Assembly (NCBI GenBank): GCA_947044365.1
Contig: OX345651.1
Span: 4,670,426-4,734,425, forward strand
Source: Petrosia ficiformis
Taxonomy: Eukaryota; Porifera; Demospongiae; Haplosclerida; Petrosiidae
DNA length: 64,000 nt
Reading direction: 5' to 3'
The position numbers were made by a program, and so were the translations under genes. Below, in pieces: positions 13,686-28,773 of the stretch; within the stretch, counting starts at the first letter, position 1; each line of letters opens with the position of its first letter. Below the pieces are notes generated by a model. That model was not told the origin of the DNA. It was given only the letters and a program-made list of their open reading frames with translations, and searched no databases.

Positions 13686-16600
13686 TTACCATTCTTGTCC
13701 CAGTCTCTCTCTATCATCATCTAATTTACTAGTGTCCCATAACTTGACACATTTATCTAAACCTCCTATTTGACAAGTGAACAGAGATAGACGGATGGCC
13801 ATGGATGGATAGATGAATGGTTGATGAATGGGTGGAAAGTTGGATGAATGGATGGATGGATGGATGGATGGATGGATGAATGGATGGATGGATGGATGGA
13901 TGGGATACCTGAAGCCAAAATAGTGCTATCTCTACTAAATGCCAGCTGGTAAACTGTATCAGTGTGACCAGGTAACTCACACACTTGAGATCCTTTCTCT
14001 AAGTCCCATATGTAAACACGTTTATCAGTACCTATATGTTCGTATAATATGACAGGAATAGATAGTATAGATGGAAGATCAGACATACATACATACATGC
14101 ATACATACATACATACATACATATATACATGTACATGCATACATACTTACATACATATATACGTACATACTTACATACATACATACAAATATACATACAT
14201 ACTTACATTCATACATGTACATACATACAACTACATTTTGTTTGTATGTTTCGTATTTTTGTTTATATATAATTACATTTATTTCTTTGTATGTACACAT
14301 AATTACATATACACATACAAACATATATGTAGATAAAATAGGTATATATATACTAATACATAAATGATAATGAATCTCATACCAGCAGATGCCAAGTATT
14401 TCCCATCATAAGAGAAAGCCAAACTGTAAACAGAGCCCTATTGATTATTAATAAAGATGTCATTGATAGTTCTATATTGTGATTCTACCTTGTGTCCAGT
14501 GAATATTCTACAACACTGTCCATTAATTACATCCCATAGTCTCACACTTCGGTCACATGACCCGGTTGCTATGTAGTTACCATTTGGATGGAATTTACAA
14601 CACTGCAAATTAGATTTTGGAGATAATTTATTAGAACTAGAAGTGAATCTCAGTAAGATTGGAACAGTGTGACAAATAATTACATGAAATATGATGTAAT
14701 CAGTTCAGGAAATGTGTAAATATGGAACAATGCGCAGTGCAGGAGACTATATCCAATAATTGCCCATTTTCCAGACTTTGTCCGGACAATATTGCACTCG
14801 TCCGGACAATATTACACTTGTCCGGACAATATTACACTTGACTGGACAATATTGCACTTGTCCGGACAATATTGCACTTGACTGGACAATATTGCACTTG
14901 ACTGGACAATATTGCACTTGTCTGGACAATATTACACTTGTCTGGACAATATTACACTTGTCTGGACAATATTACACTTGTCCGGACAATATTGCACTTG
15001 TCTGGACAATATTGCACTTGTCCGGACAATATTACACTTGACTGGACAATATTGCACTTGTCCGGACAATATTGCACTTGTCCGGACAATATTGCACTTG
15101 TCCGGACAATATTGCACTTGTCCGGACAATATTGCACTTGTCCGGACAATATTACACTTGACTGGACAATATTACACTTGTCCGGACAATATTGCACTTG
15201 ACTGGACAATATTACACTTGACTGGACAATATTGCACTTGTCTGGACAATATTGCACTTGTCTGGACAATATTACACTTGTCTGGACAATATTACACTTG
15301 TCCGGACAATATTGCACTTGACTGGACAATATTACACTTGTCCGGACAAATTGTCTGATTAGTTATAAGAATAATACAAATACTTAAGTACATAAACCCC
15401 ACCATACACTAGGCAACATTGTTGACTGTAACAGTTGTGTGCAACACTTCCTTTTGGATCTTTCATACACCATTGTTGGTTGACTGTAATGTTGTAAGTG
15501 TAATATGAAATATCAAAGGAAGAAACTCACTGTAACTGCAACAAGCAACAATGTTGCCTAGTGTATGGTGAGCTTTAATCCCACAGTGAGGTAAATTAGC
15601 AGTCATGGCCTACTGTTTCTGTTGAACACTTTCCAAAAACTATTTTGAGGACTGATTTAATATTAGTTAAGATTTTAGGAAATACAGTAGATATATTTGT
15701 CCTGATACTCACATTTACATCACTACTATGACCTGACAGTATTCTAACTGGTTGAACTTGTTCTGTGATCCAGACTTTAGCAGTACGATCAAAAGAGCAG
15801 CTGGTGAAATAATAATCCAAAGGACTATAAAATATACAAGATAGAAAGAGATTGATGACTTGATGTGTGTACTGAAGTCATCTTTATACCTGAATTCCAC
15901 ACCCCATACTGGATATACATGTCCCTTAAAACATACCACAGCAGTAAATGATTGTAGACTCCAAAGACGAACTATAAATAACAGAATCAATTTGAATGTC
16001 ATACTATAACTCAATAACTTATATGTACTATAGTATATAGTTTAATATCATAAGGTTAATACATGATTATACTATAACTCAATAACTTATATGTACTATA
16101 GTATATAGTTTAATATCATAAGGTTAATACAGGATTATACTGTAACTCAATAACTTATATGTACTATAGTGTATAGTTTAATATCATAAGATTAATACAT
16201 GATTATACTATAACTCAATAACTTATATGTACTATAGTACATGTATATAGTTTAATATCATAAGGTTAATACATGATTATACTGTAACTCAATAGCTTAT
16301 ATGTATTATAGTGTATAGTTTAATATCATAAGGTTAATACATGATTATACTGTAACTCAATAACTTATATGTGCTATAGTGTATAGTTCAATACTGTAAC
16401 TCAATAACACATATAAGTTATTGAGTTACAGTATAATCATGTATTAACCTTATGATATTAAACTATACACTATAGTACATATAAGTTATTGAGTTACAGT
16501 ATAATCATGTATTAACCTTATGATATTAAACTATACACTATAGTACATATAAGTTATTGAGTTACAGTATAATCATGTATTAACCTTATGATATTAAACT

Positions 16601-19600
16601 ATACACTATAGTACATATAAGTTATTGAGTTACAGTATAATCATGTATTAACCTTATGATATTAAACTATACACTATAGTACATATAAGTTATTGAGTTA
16701 CAGTATAATCATGTATTAACCTTATGACATTAAACTATACACTATAGTACATATAAGTTCTTGAGTTACAGTATAATCATGTATTAACCTTATGACATTA
16801 AACTATACACTATAGTACATAAAGTCATCACGTCATAATTGTAATGTCATCTTGAATGTGAACAGACATCTATCAACTTTGTGAATGAAGTATTATTCAG
16901 AAACTTACTTGTCCCATCTTCTGATGATGATAGTAACAATGTATTATCATTATTAAATGATACATCATATACTGCTCCACTGTGTCCAGTTAAGACACGA
17001 ACATCAGTAGCTGAACTATGTATGTACATGTATGTATGTATGTATGTATGTATTTGTGTATGTATGTATGTATGTATGTATGTATGTATGCATGTATGTA
17101 TGTATGTATGTATGTATGTATGTATGTATGTATGTATTTTGTGTACCTATTATCTATGATTCTTTCCAAGACATCCTCTGGGATAAAATAATAATTATAA
17201 ATACATGATATTATCTATTTATCTAACCAGCTGCTAAAGTAATCTGTTGCATTTGTGTTGGCGATTTCAAAGGACAAAGTTTTCTTGGAGTCAAAGACCA
17301 GATTCTGATAACAGAATCACTAAATCCTCCAGCCATTAGAGTGGAGTCAGGAGATATAGAGATGGTATTGAGACTATACCAAAAGAAAACAAGTCATTCA
17401 TAAAAGCTTACCGGGAAATGACATCACCAACTGTAAATACATTTAAATCTAAACAATTTATAGTAAACCATAAATAAAACATAACTATTTACGCTGTTAC
17501 CATAGCAACCACATTTGTAACCCTTATAACTTGACAACCAAGTACAGAAGTACTAATATTAAGTCCAAGTGATGTTTAATATTATATACTATAATTATGT
17601 AACAAGAGTCTCCTACCCACACTGGTTGAGAGTATTCCACGTCTCAGATACTAATACCTGTTATAAGTATTAATACTAGTAATACCTATTATAAGTATTA
17701 ATACCAGTAATACCTGTTATAAGTATTAATACTAGTAATACCTGTTATAAGTATTAATACCTGTTATAAGTATTAATACTAGTAATACCTATTATAAGTA
17801 TTAATACTAGTAATACCTGTTATAAGTATTAATACTAGTAATACCTGTTATAAGTATTAATACTAGTAATACCTGTTATAAGTATTAATACTAGTAATAC
17901 CTGTTATAAGTATCAATACTAGTAATACCTGTTATAAGTATTAATACTAGTAATACCTGTTATAAGTATTAGTACTAGTAATACCTGTTATAAGTATCAA
18001 TACTAGTAATACCTGTTATAAGTATCAATACTAGTAATACCTGTTATAGGTATCAATACTAGTAATAACTGTTATAGGTATTAATACTAGTAATACCTGT
18101 TATAAGTATTAATACTAGTAATACCTGTTATAAGTATTAATACCTATTATAAGTATTAATACTATTAATACCTATTATAAGTATTAATACTAGTAATACC
18201 TGTTATAAGTATTAATACTAGTAATACCTGTTATAAGTATTAATACTAGTAATACCTGTTATAAGTATTAATACTAGTAATACCTGTTATAAGTATTAAT
18301 ACTAGTAATACCTGTTATAAGTATTAATACTAGTAATACCTGTTATAAGTATTAATACTAGTAATACCTGTTATAAGTATTAATACTAGTAATACCTGTT
18401 ATAAGTATTAATACTAGTAATACCTGTTATAAGTATTAATACTAGTAATACCTGTTATAAGTATTAATACTAGTAATACCTGTTATAAGTATTAGTACTA
18501 GTAATACCTGTTATAAGTATTAGTACTAGTAATACCTGTTATAAGTATCAATACTAGTAATACCTGTTATAAGTATCAATACTAGTAATACCTGTTATAG
18601 GTATCAATACTAGTAATAACTGTTATAGGTATTAATACTAGTAATACCTGTTATAAGTATTAATACTAGTAATACCTGTTATAAGTATCAATACTAGTAA
18701 TACCTGTTATAAGTATCAATACTAGTAATACCTGTTATAAGTATCAATACTAGTAATACCCGTTATAAGTATTAATACTAGTAATACCTGTTATAAGTAT
18801 TAATCAGTGTATAGAAGCATATGGATGGTAGAGCGTTTGTTCCAAGTGAGATACATTTGGCAGCATCTTTGAATGCTTGAAATTTTGCAGCTTGTTGACT
18901 GTCCCTTCTGTAAGGAAGACACACACATATATGGATGGATGGATGCATGAATGAATGGATAGATATATAGATGAATGAATGGATGGACATATGGATGGAT
19001 GGATGTATGAATGAATGGATGGATATATGGATGAATAAATGGATGGACATATGGATAGATGGATAGATGAATGGAAGGATGGATGGATGAATGGATAGAT
19101 AGATAGATGTTGATCAGTGATTATGCTACTAACAGAGGAGGTACTGGTATTCTATTAAGTTGAGGTGCATGTGGTGTATTGGTAGTCTTGCTCTTCTTCC
19201 CAGATAATAAGCCAAGATCTTTCTTTGATTTCTTCTTCTACGGAAGAATTCAATGATAAATTACTCAAGCCAAACCTTAATTATCTATGAGCTAAAGAAG
19301 AGTGCTAGTACCATTAGTAGTACCATCAGAATGGTGCACCATTAGTTACCATTACAAGGGTGCAGTACCATTAGAAGGGTGCAGTACCATTAGAAGGGTA
19401 CAGTACCATTAGAAGGGTGCAGTACCATTAGAAGGGTGCAGTACCATTAGAAGGGTACAGTACCATTAGAAGGGTGCAGTACCATTAGAAGGGTACCATT
19501 AGAAGGGTGCAGTATCATTAGAAGGGTACCATTAGAAGGGTGCAGTATCATTAGAAGGGTGCAGTATCATTAGAAGGGTACCATTAGAAGGGTGCAGTAC

Positions 19601-20619
19601 CATTAGGGTGCAGTATCAGGTGTTAGTACCACATACAGAATCCTCAATTATAAGTGTAATCAAACCTTTGGCTTATCTTCATCATTAGCGTCAGCTTCTT
19701 CTTTCTCTAGCTGAGCTAGAGCAGCTGTTATATCAGGATCTCTCGGTACACCATAAAGAACTTTAGTTTTATTAACTTAAAATAAGAGGATTTATAATAA
19801 TTATGCTAAATTCATGACAATAATCTATAATACAGGTGTGTCTGTTTGAGTTAAAGTCTAGTCACATTCATAATGATTTCATATTGTGTTCATGAACTCC
19901 TTGTAATACATAGTATCAAGCTACATGATATAATAATGATAATACATCATGTATGATGTATTTATATAACTTCAGAAAAAGCAATGGATTGGAATTTGAC
20001 ATACACAAAAAAAGAACAGAAAGGATAAAATGATATGAAGTAAAATGTTGTTGATCATTTCAAACTAAGGTCACGGACATTTTATCTGAAGAACATGAAC
20101 AACATCTACATGTAGTACATGTAAAGTACATGTATATACTTGTATAGTACAACATTACAAGAATTTCAATGTCATATTGGAATGAGAAATATTTCGTTAT
20201 AACATTCATACCTTTAACAGCAGCCTCTCCTGTCATCGATCCAATATTTTTAATAACATCAAGTTGAAGTCGTGGTGTGCCATCAAATACTATAAATTAC
20301 ATTACAGTGAGATGATGAGATAAAATAATGTGTTCCCTTTAGTCTCTATTCTCTCTTAGAAGGTAGAGTACCTCATTATAGTTATAATTCACTACCCAAT
20401 CAGCTATAAATAAACACAGTGTACCCCACCTCCCCCCAATGAAAATGTCTCCCAACTACTTACAATAATCTTCTTACATGCACTGTCATTTGTTTTATTT
20501 ACATACCATCAATATCAATGTATTTATGAACTATGTCCAGTATCGCTTTATGCTGATTGACCTAGAGGTAAAAGATAGATGAATGCTGAATGAATGGAAG
20601 AATTGAAGGATGGATCGAC

Positions 20620-20651
<32 letters not shown>

Positions 20652-22329
20652 AGAAGAATGGATGAATCGATGGATGAACAGAAGAATATATGAATGGATG
20701 AATGGATGGATAGATAGATGGATGGATGGATGGATAGATGAATGGATGAGTAGAGTATACCTGTAGATGTTTATATAATGACTGTAAAGAATCATGTGAC
20801 ATTCTTACAGTAAACTTACCCTTCCTACAATTGAAAAAAAAAACAACAAATAAAATTACCAACATAGGGTTTTCATGTACATGTACATGTATAACTATAT
20901 CACACCAAACATCTAAAACTCCCAGTTATCACGTGATTACTCCCAGTTATCACATGATTAATCTAGTCCTTATTGCTAATAGAATAAGGTTATACCAGCT
21001 GGAATTTGAGGACCCTGGATCTTCTGCTTCCCCAGGTCAGATGCTGGATTTGAGGACCCAAGATCTCCAGGTCAGGTTCTCTTAATTACTAAGCCACTCC
21101 TCACAAGAGCAAGTGCAGACAATAATCTTTACATATTTATTTAATGATTTTAGCCTCATTAATCTTTACTATAATTCATCCCATCATCCCATAATCCCAT
21201 CATCCTATCATCCCATAATCCCATAATCCCATAATCCCATTGTAACTAGATTTATCTTCATGGTAAATATATACATGTAAGGATAAGGCTCACATGTACC
21301 AAACACATAAAAATGCAAGCTACTATAATTTATATAGAAATATGTGAACTTACAAACACTCCTACATAACTAGCTTAGTTATGTAACAAAATGTAAGATT
21401 ATATAAGATATTTGATATCCAAATATTGTTTATACAGCATTGAGAAAGTAATGACAACATGAGATTTGGAGATGCGCCAAATTTAATTTGCTTCTGATAT
21501 AGTATGTGTGATATAAGTTTGTACATATTTGAAATATGATATGTATACACACACACACACACACACGTACACACACGTACACCACACACATGTATAGTTG
21601 TACACATGTATATGCACATAAATGTACATACATACATACATACATACATACAGACATACATAACACATACATATATACATATATACAACATACATATATA
21701 CATACATACATACACAAATACATACATACATACATACATACATACATACACACATACATACATACATACATACAGATAGCTACGTACCTATAAGTTTCAA
21801 CTAAATCATTATTAATCATTTGTTCAGGAGATGTGATACTTTTCAAACGAACAAGCTCATCATTATAAAATGATTCTTGTTTGGTATGATAATTATTATA
21901 AAATAAATTACCTATAAATAGAATAATTAAATATGAATATATTATAGTAAATATCACAATATTTACAAAAACTCACCATAATCAGAATAGCCTGCTATGA
22001 TCAGTTCCATGTACAGATGTATAAATATGGGATATAATAGTAAGCCCAGTTCATGCTATAATATTAATGATGTTCATTGATATTATTTTTATTATTATTA
22101 CTTACCTTATAAATGTCAAGACTTCTATCAATAAATTCTAGTAACCTAGGATTATGTACATGTATGTATTATACATTATACATTATGTATATATTATACA
22201 TTATACATTATGTATGTATGTATGTATGTATGTATGTGTGTATGTATGTATGTATGTATGTATGTATGTATGTATATATATATGTATGTATGTATGTATA
22301 CATGTATATGTATGTATTTATATATACAT

Positions 22330-22361
<32 letters not shown>

Positions 22362-22524
22362 TATATATATAAAGATTATATATATATGTATGTATATATA
22401 TATAAAGATTATATATATATGTATGTATGTATGAATGTATACATGTATTTACATGTATGTATGTACATATGTACACTGTATGCATGTTTGCATTTGTATA
22501 TGTGTATGTATATGTATCATTATG

Positions 22525-22557
<33 letters not shown>

Positions 22558-22649
22558 GAATGTATACATGTATTTACATGTATGTATGTACATATGTACA
22601 CTGTATGCATGTTTGCATTTGTATATGTGTATGTATATGTATCATTATG

Positions 22650-22684
<35 letters not shown>

Positions 22685-22776
22685 GAATGTATACATGTAT
22701 TTACATGTATGTATGTACATATGTACACTGTATGCATGTTTGCATTTGTATATGTGTATGTATATGTATCATTATG

Positions 22777-22807
<31 letters not shown>

Positions 22808-25800
22808 ACATGTATGTATGCATATATCTTATGTATAAAGCTATGTATATGTATGTTGCATATAATATAATAATGTATATATTTAGTGTGTACGTACTAA
22901 TTAATAGTATGTGTATATATGTATAGTTTTTAGCAGACATCATATTCATGTTACAATAAATGAATTCATTACTTATAATTATATTATGTCATGTGAAGTG
23001 TAAATGCAAGTTGAGATTAACTGGCAAAATACCATGCCTTTGTCAAACAAAAAAATTACAAAAACAAGTACTCAGTAATGATATTCATTACACAGAAGTT
23101 GTGTAAAGATATGTATTACATATTAACACACATGGCAAGTACAAAAAAGTAACATATGAATACCTTTACCCAAATCATAGGTAGAGTAAATCAAAAAAAT
23201 TGTATTTTAATAAAATAGCAAAATGATACTTTGAGTTTAAAACTGCCAAAACGGCTTTTGTTATAGTCCAAAATTCGATTTTATTTAAGTTTGTTGAGAT
23301 TGGCTGTAAAACAGGTTTTGATCTAAGCTTTAGTGTCCATGAATGAATTAATAAAAGGAGATGTCATTGTGATGGTCTGTCCTGATGTGAGAACGATTGG
23401 TTGAATATCTCGTGGCGTGATTGTAAGTTGACTTGTAAATGCCATTGGACTGAAGGTATGTTGGGTTCCTGTAGAAGAAGATTTACTAAGTTCCTCGATG
23501 GTAAATTTAGTTCGAGAAGGAGGACTTGTAGGATTGCTAATGATTGAGGATGAAGGGGATGCTGGTGTGTAGGACATTTCCTCACAAGGCAAGTCATCCT
23601 GATCTTGAAGAGTTTTGAATTTCTGGCGTTTGTTACAAAACCAGACTCTGACTTCCTCTGGAAGGAGATCAAGGTCATGTGCTATCATTTCTATGATCTG
23701 ACGATTTGGACGCGGTTCTTTTTGAAAGTATTCTTCGAGTGTGGTTCGAGTTTGAACGGAGAACACAGCACGCTTCTTACGTTTACGAGGATTTAGTGAA
23801 TCGTTAGAACTTGATGTAACAGATTCTGGATTCTCTGTCTCTTTCAACCATCGTTCCAAGACTATCTTAATGGTGGCGGCATTTGACGGACTAAGTTGCA
23901 ACTGTTCAAATCGACTGATCGTACTTTGAGCAAAGTTACTATAACCCCTATCAGCGAGGGACTGACCCACTGCTCCCTGAGTGTAGCCCAGTTGGATGCG
24001 CTTGGTTTTAAACTCATCCGCAAAAACTTTCAGCTCGATATAAGCTGGTGTCATTTCTTCAGGAGGGATGGAAGCTAATGTTGCCGTATTGGTGGTATTT
24101 TTTTGCTGTTGAAGGGGTTTTGGTTGGACACTGCTCGACAGAGTTTGAGCCGATATAGATGAGATAGTTTTGGTTATTGGATGAGCCTGAGTCACCATTG
24201 GAGAAATGTTTATCATCTGAGGCATCGAAGTAGGTTGACTTTGACGAATCATATTACCAATTGGTCCTGGATATCCTGGAGGAACAACAGTAAATAGTGT
24301 AGGCAGAGGGAATGGAGTTGTTGATGAGGCAGCTGATGTGTAAACTAAAGGAGTGGCTTTTGGTGCGGCAAAAGGTACACGACTTTGAGCTGACATCACC
24401 GGTGAAATTATTGATTTTAGCAAACTCTGTGAGAGATTAGTTGGGAGACGGTTTACTGTACCAGGCCAGGAACGAGGACCTTCTTCATCTTCATCATCTG
24501 TGTCATCATCAACAGTAATGGTTTCATCTTCTCTAACACTAAGAGAGATTGAGCGTTGGTCTACAGGTAATTTATAAGATTCAGTTCTGTATTAGATAAA
24601 AGAAAGAGAAAAGATGAAATAAGCGCCTCCTTGGCTTTCAAAAACAAAATTAATGATTATTCCCCAGGCAGCAGGCTATGATATTAGAAACCTTTTATTA
24701 TAATTAATTATCTTGTAGCGCTAAGAAGCACTGGTTAGAAAACTCAATATCTTTTCTTGTAGCAAGAAGTTGGATCTTCCAGAATTCTTAAAGATGTTTC
24801 CATTTACTACCTTAAAGTATTACATTAATCTCATTGGTTAGTGCAATGCCATGTGTTTTAAATATTCACTATAATTATCAGACACAAAACAGTTACTATG
24901 GTTACCATTATAAATAATAAATAGCTTCTACTGTATATACATACAATATTATATATTATAGTACTATACATGTATATACCAATCACAATATTCACATGAC
25001 ATTAAACTGTTTACACAAAATATATACTCCTACAGATTGTATTATGCTATCTACCATGACCTTCATAATTAAATACCATAACATTGATAAATTAATTAAA
25101 AAAATCAATAGTGCATTTAACAAGGATAGCAATTACCCAATTAGTCACTAAACACAACTTACATGTACATATATGGTAATACATATTCCCATAATAATTA
25201 TAATATAAGCAATATCATGTGATCAGATACATATATCATGTGATTGTCTATATATATCATGTGATATAAATAAATAACTTTTGCATACTTTTTATAAGAC
25301 TCTTCAACTTGTTCTGGTTGAGTGTGATTGCTATTAAATAAGTAAATAAATATAAATAAATTATGTGTCTTATAACATAATACATATATATATACATACA
25401 TACATACTTACATACATGTACATACATACTTACATACATGTACATACGTGTATATACATACATGTACATGCATGCATGTATGTATGTATGTATGTATGTA
25501 TGTATATATGTATGTATGTACAATGTATGTATGTATGTATGTGTATGTATGTGTATGTATGTATGTATACGTATGTATGTATGTATGTATGTATGTATGT
25601 ATGTATGTATGTATGTATGTATATGTATGTATGTATGTGTATGTATGTATGTGTATGTATGCATGTATACATGTTTATACAATAATTATAGTGGTTCACA
25701 CCTTTGTAAAACACCTGCAGTAGTTGTACCAAGAGAACTAGGGGAGTAGCCAAGTTCTCTTTTAAGTGCTTCTTCTGTTTCCTGGAAAAAAGAAAACAAT

Positions 25801-28734
25801 GAGTAATAACAAGTCACTACTTGTTTATTAAGTGGATACCATAGCAACAAGACAAGTCTACCAAGAATGTACATTCTATCTAGTTAGCACATGGTTGCCT
25901 AGATACACTAGCCTAAGATAGTCATGAAATTGGAATTAAGTTGTTTTAGCAAAACCAATTATTATACACACACATGTAATTATCAAAATTTATTAAAAAT
26001 AAATTCTTACTGTTATTATAATTTAATAAATATCTGTATACCACACTCCCACAATCATAAGGGAATATGTGGTAACCTAGCAACAGCGAGTGAAGACAAA
26101 GGTCATCATACAAATTTCTAAACTTTATTATCCACCTAGTAGGCAGAGTATATATTAGCACACCTTTGATAAAAAATTAGCTGGGAACCTCAAGGAGTGG
26201 TGACATTAATATCGCTGTCTAAACAAAGAAAAACAGCCAACCCTCTTGGACCGTCCTGGTACAAGAAAATGTATTGTTTCTGAATAATGATTACAAAGAG
26301 ATTAATAGCACACCTTTGATAAAAATTAGCCAACAGATTTGTGGGAACCTCAAGTGGTAACATTAATATCGGTTGTTTCTTCGTATAAGAAGTCATGAAA
26401 TTATGTTACATTTGTATAGTCTCATATGGTATAAGAATTGTTAGGAGTACTGACATTGTTAGGGTTATATCAGGATGTTTTTGTTCTTACTCAAGCATGA
26501 AATTATTGTATTCTGTGGTTTGTATAAGTATTTTGAATGTGTAATATAGCTACTATACTATCCTTATATGAAGTGAACAGCCAACCCTCCAGGACAGAAA
26601 ATTATGCTTTCTCAATAATTACTACAAAGTGCACAAAGAGCAGAACCCATGGAATCCTCGCTGCCTTGGTATGGGAAAGAGTGAAGTCTTCACAATTTAG
26701 TGTTGTTTTAGTTCGACACTTTTAGATTTAGGTTATAGCTATACTATGCCAGCGTTTAGTTCATGTATACATGTAGTTTAAATTAACTAAAACAATATTA
26801 GGCTTACTAAAAGGGTTTTAGTTTTAGTAAAAGTGCCCATTATTGGCCATATTTCATTTTAGTTATTGCAGTAGACCTGTAATTTAGTTACAAAATTGCT
26901 AAAGTCACAATGCCTTACTAACAGGGGTTTTAGTTATAGTTAACTAAAACAATACCATCACATACATCTACCCAAAGTGCATGTATAATACAAACATTCT
27001 ATATACTATATACTATATACGCATCTACATGTATGTACATTCTAAAGAAGATAATAAAGTAACCTAGCAACAAGACAGGTTTGTAAAACTAGTTATACTT
27101 GTTTCTAAAATGCAGCCGACGTTTGATAAACACATAACAGAATCTCTAAGTAGTAACACCTGGGACAACAGATTCAATATAATTACTAATTATAATATAA
27201 ATATACTGGTTACCATAGAAACTACTCAGAATAGAAGCTCTTTTTTGAATTCCTAATTAAGTAATAAAATAGTGATGATAAATTAGAATGATCAGTGAGC
27301 AAAATGCAATCCTTTATGTGTAAATATACTCGGACAATAAGATTTGTGACACTACAAATAACACAGATGAAATATACTTAATTAACTATAATTGAGACGC
27401 TAGTCATCCTATAACTAAATTAGTTCTACTAAACCTCTACTACAGATAGTAGTAAGTAGTAAAACAAACTAATAAAATGAATCAAAGATACTCCTGAACA
27501 TCTGTCACAACATTCTTTCCAGCTCCAGTGCTTGAAATAGCTTTTGAAAGTGTCCAGTAGAAACATCCAGACAAAACAATATTTCACTAGCAAGCTGTGA
27601 ATTTTGTCCGAAAAAAAAAGCAAGTCTCTCACAAACACACACTGTACCATTTATGATATAGACGTAACACACTAGGCTATGACTGTTCTTGACCTCACTG
27701 TGAGGTTAATGTTGTATTATTATTTTTATAACCACAACAGACAATTTGTCTAGACAAATGTTTGGAAAAATGTTTGAAAAATGTGTGGAAAATGGCCAAT
27801 TGCTGGACGTTATAATGTTGTATTATTTTTATAACCACAACAGATAATTTATCTAGACAAATGTTTGGAAAAATGTGTGGAAAATGGCCAATTGCTGGAC
27901 GTTATAATGTTGTATTATTTTTATAACCACAACAGATAATTTATCTAGACAAATGTTTGGAAAAATGTGTGGAAAATGGCCAATTGCTAGACATTATTTC
28001 AAGCACTGCAGCTCTCCAGATTTATATAACATAATTAATTATTAACCTAATATTATTATCATTGATAAGTTATAATTATATTTCTCATTTACACTACACA
28101 CTTGTATGTTATTATTTTTTATATAAATACGGACCAATCAGTATAAAAAATGTATGAACACATCACAACCTTTTGTCAAATATGTTAACTTCAAAGTGTT
28201 GACAAAGCCACAATACATTTACAAACACAAATAAATGATGAATTTCTGGCACACAAAGTGACTACTATCATTACTGCCATAAAACATTAATAATAATTTT
28301 AATTACAATTATTATTATAATATCATAATTTTGACGTTACCATAACAACCAAATGACAGAGGTACGACCATAAACTAGTATATGCACTTTTTACATACAT
28401 ACATTATATATATATTTATTTATATATATGTAATATATATAGTATGCTAACAGGTCCTATATACAAAATATAGGACCTGAGTTTTGTGTCCAAGGATGTG
28501 ATATAGCCCAAGCCTGCGAGGGCTATATCACATCCGAGTACACAAAACGAGGGTCCTATATGCAGTATATAGGACCTGTTAGCATACTATATACAATATA
28601 TTGTATGGTGACATCTCCTGCATAGTGTGCACATAGAAGGTCTATATACAATATATAGAACTCACCACATCAAAGGGATGATGTCACCATCATACTAATA
28701 TATATATATATATATATAATTATATATATATAAT

Positions 28735-28773
<39 letters not shown>

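Noticed and set aside
14760..15358. CRISPR-like array of 20-base repeats with [15 protein letters not shown] frames
   Set aside because: Units are directly adjacent with no spacers, in an intron of an animal gene. It is a minisatellite, and the frames are by-products.
23896..24078. Plus-strand small frames over the POU exon
   Set aside because: They are shadows of the POU coding frame, without splice or domain support.
24420..24586. Acidic segment before the POU ATG considered as a TAF5 exon
   Set aside because: TAF5 exon 3 aligns directly onto exon 4 (VEESYKK then [13 protein letters not shown]), as in human TAF5, leaving no room for this segment. It was kept as part of the POU exon.
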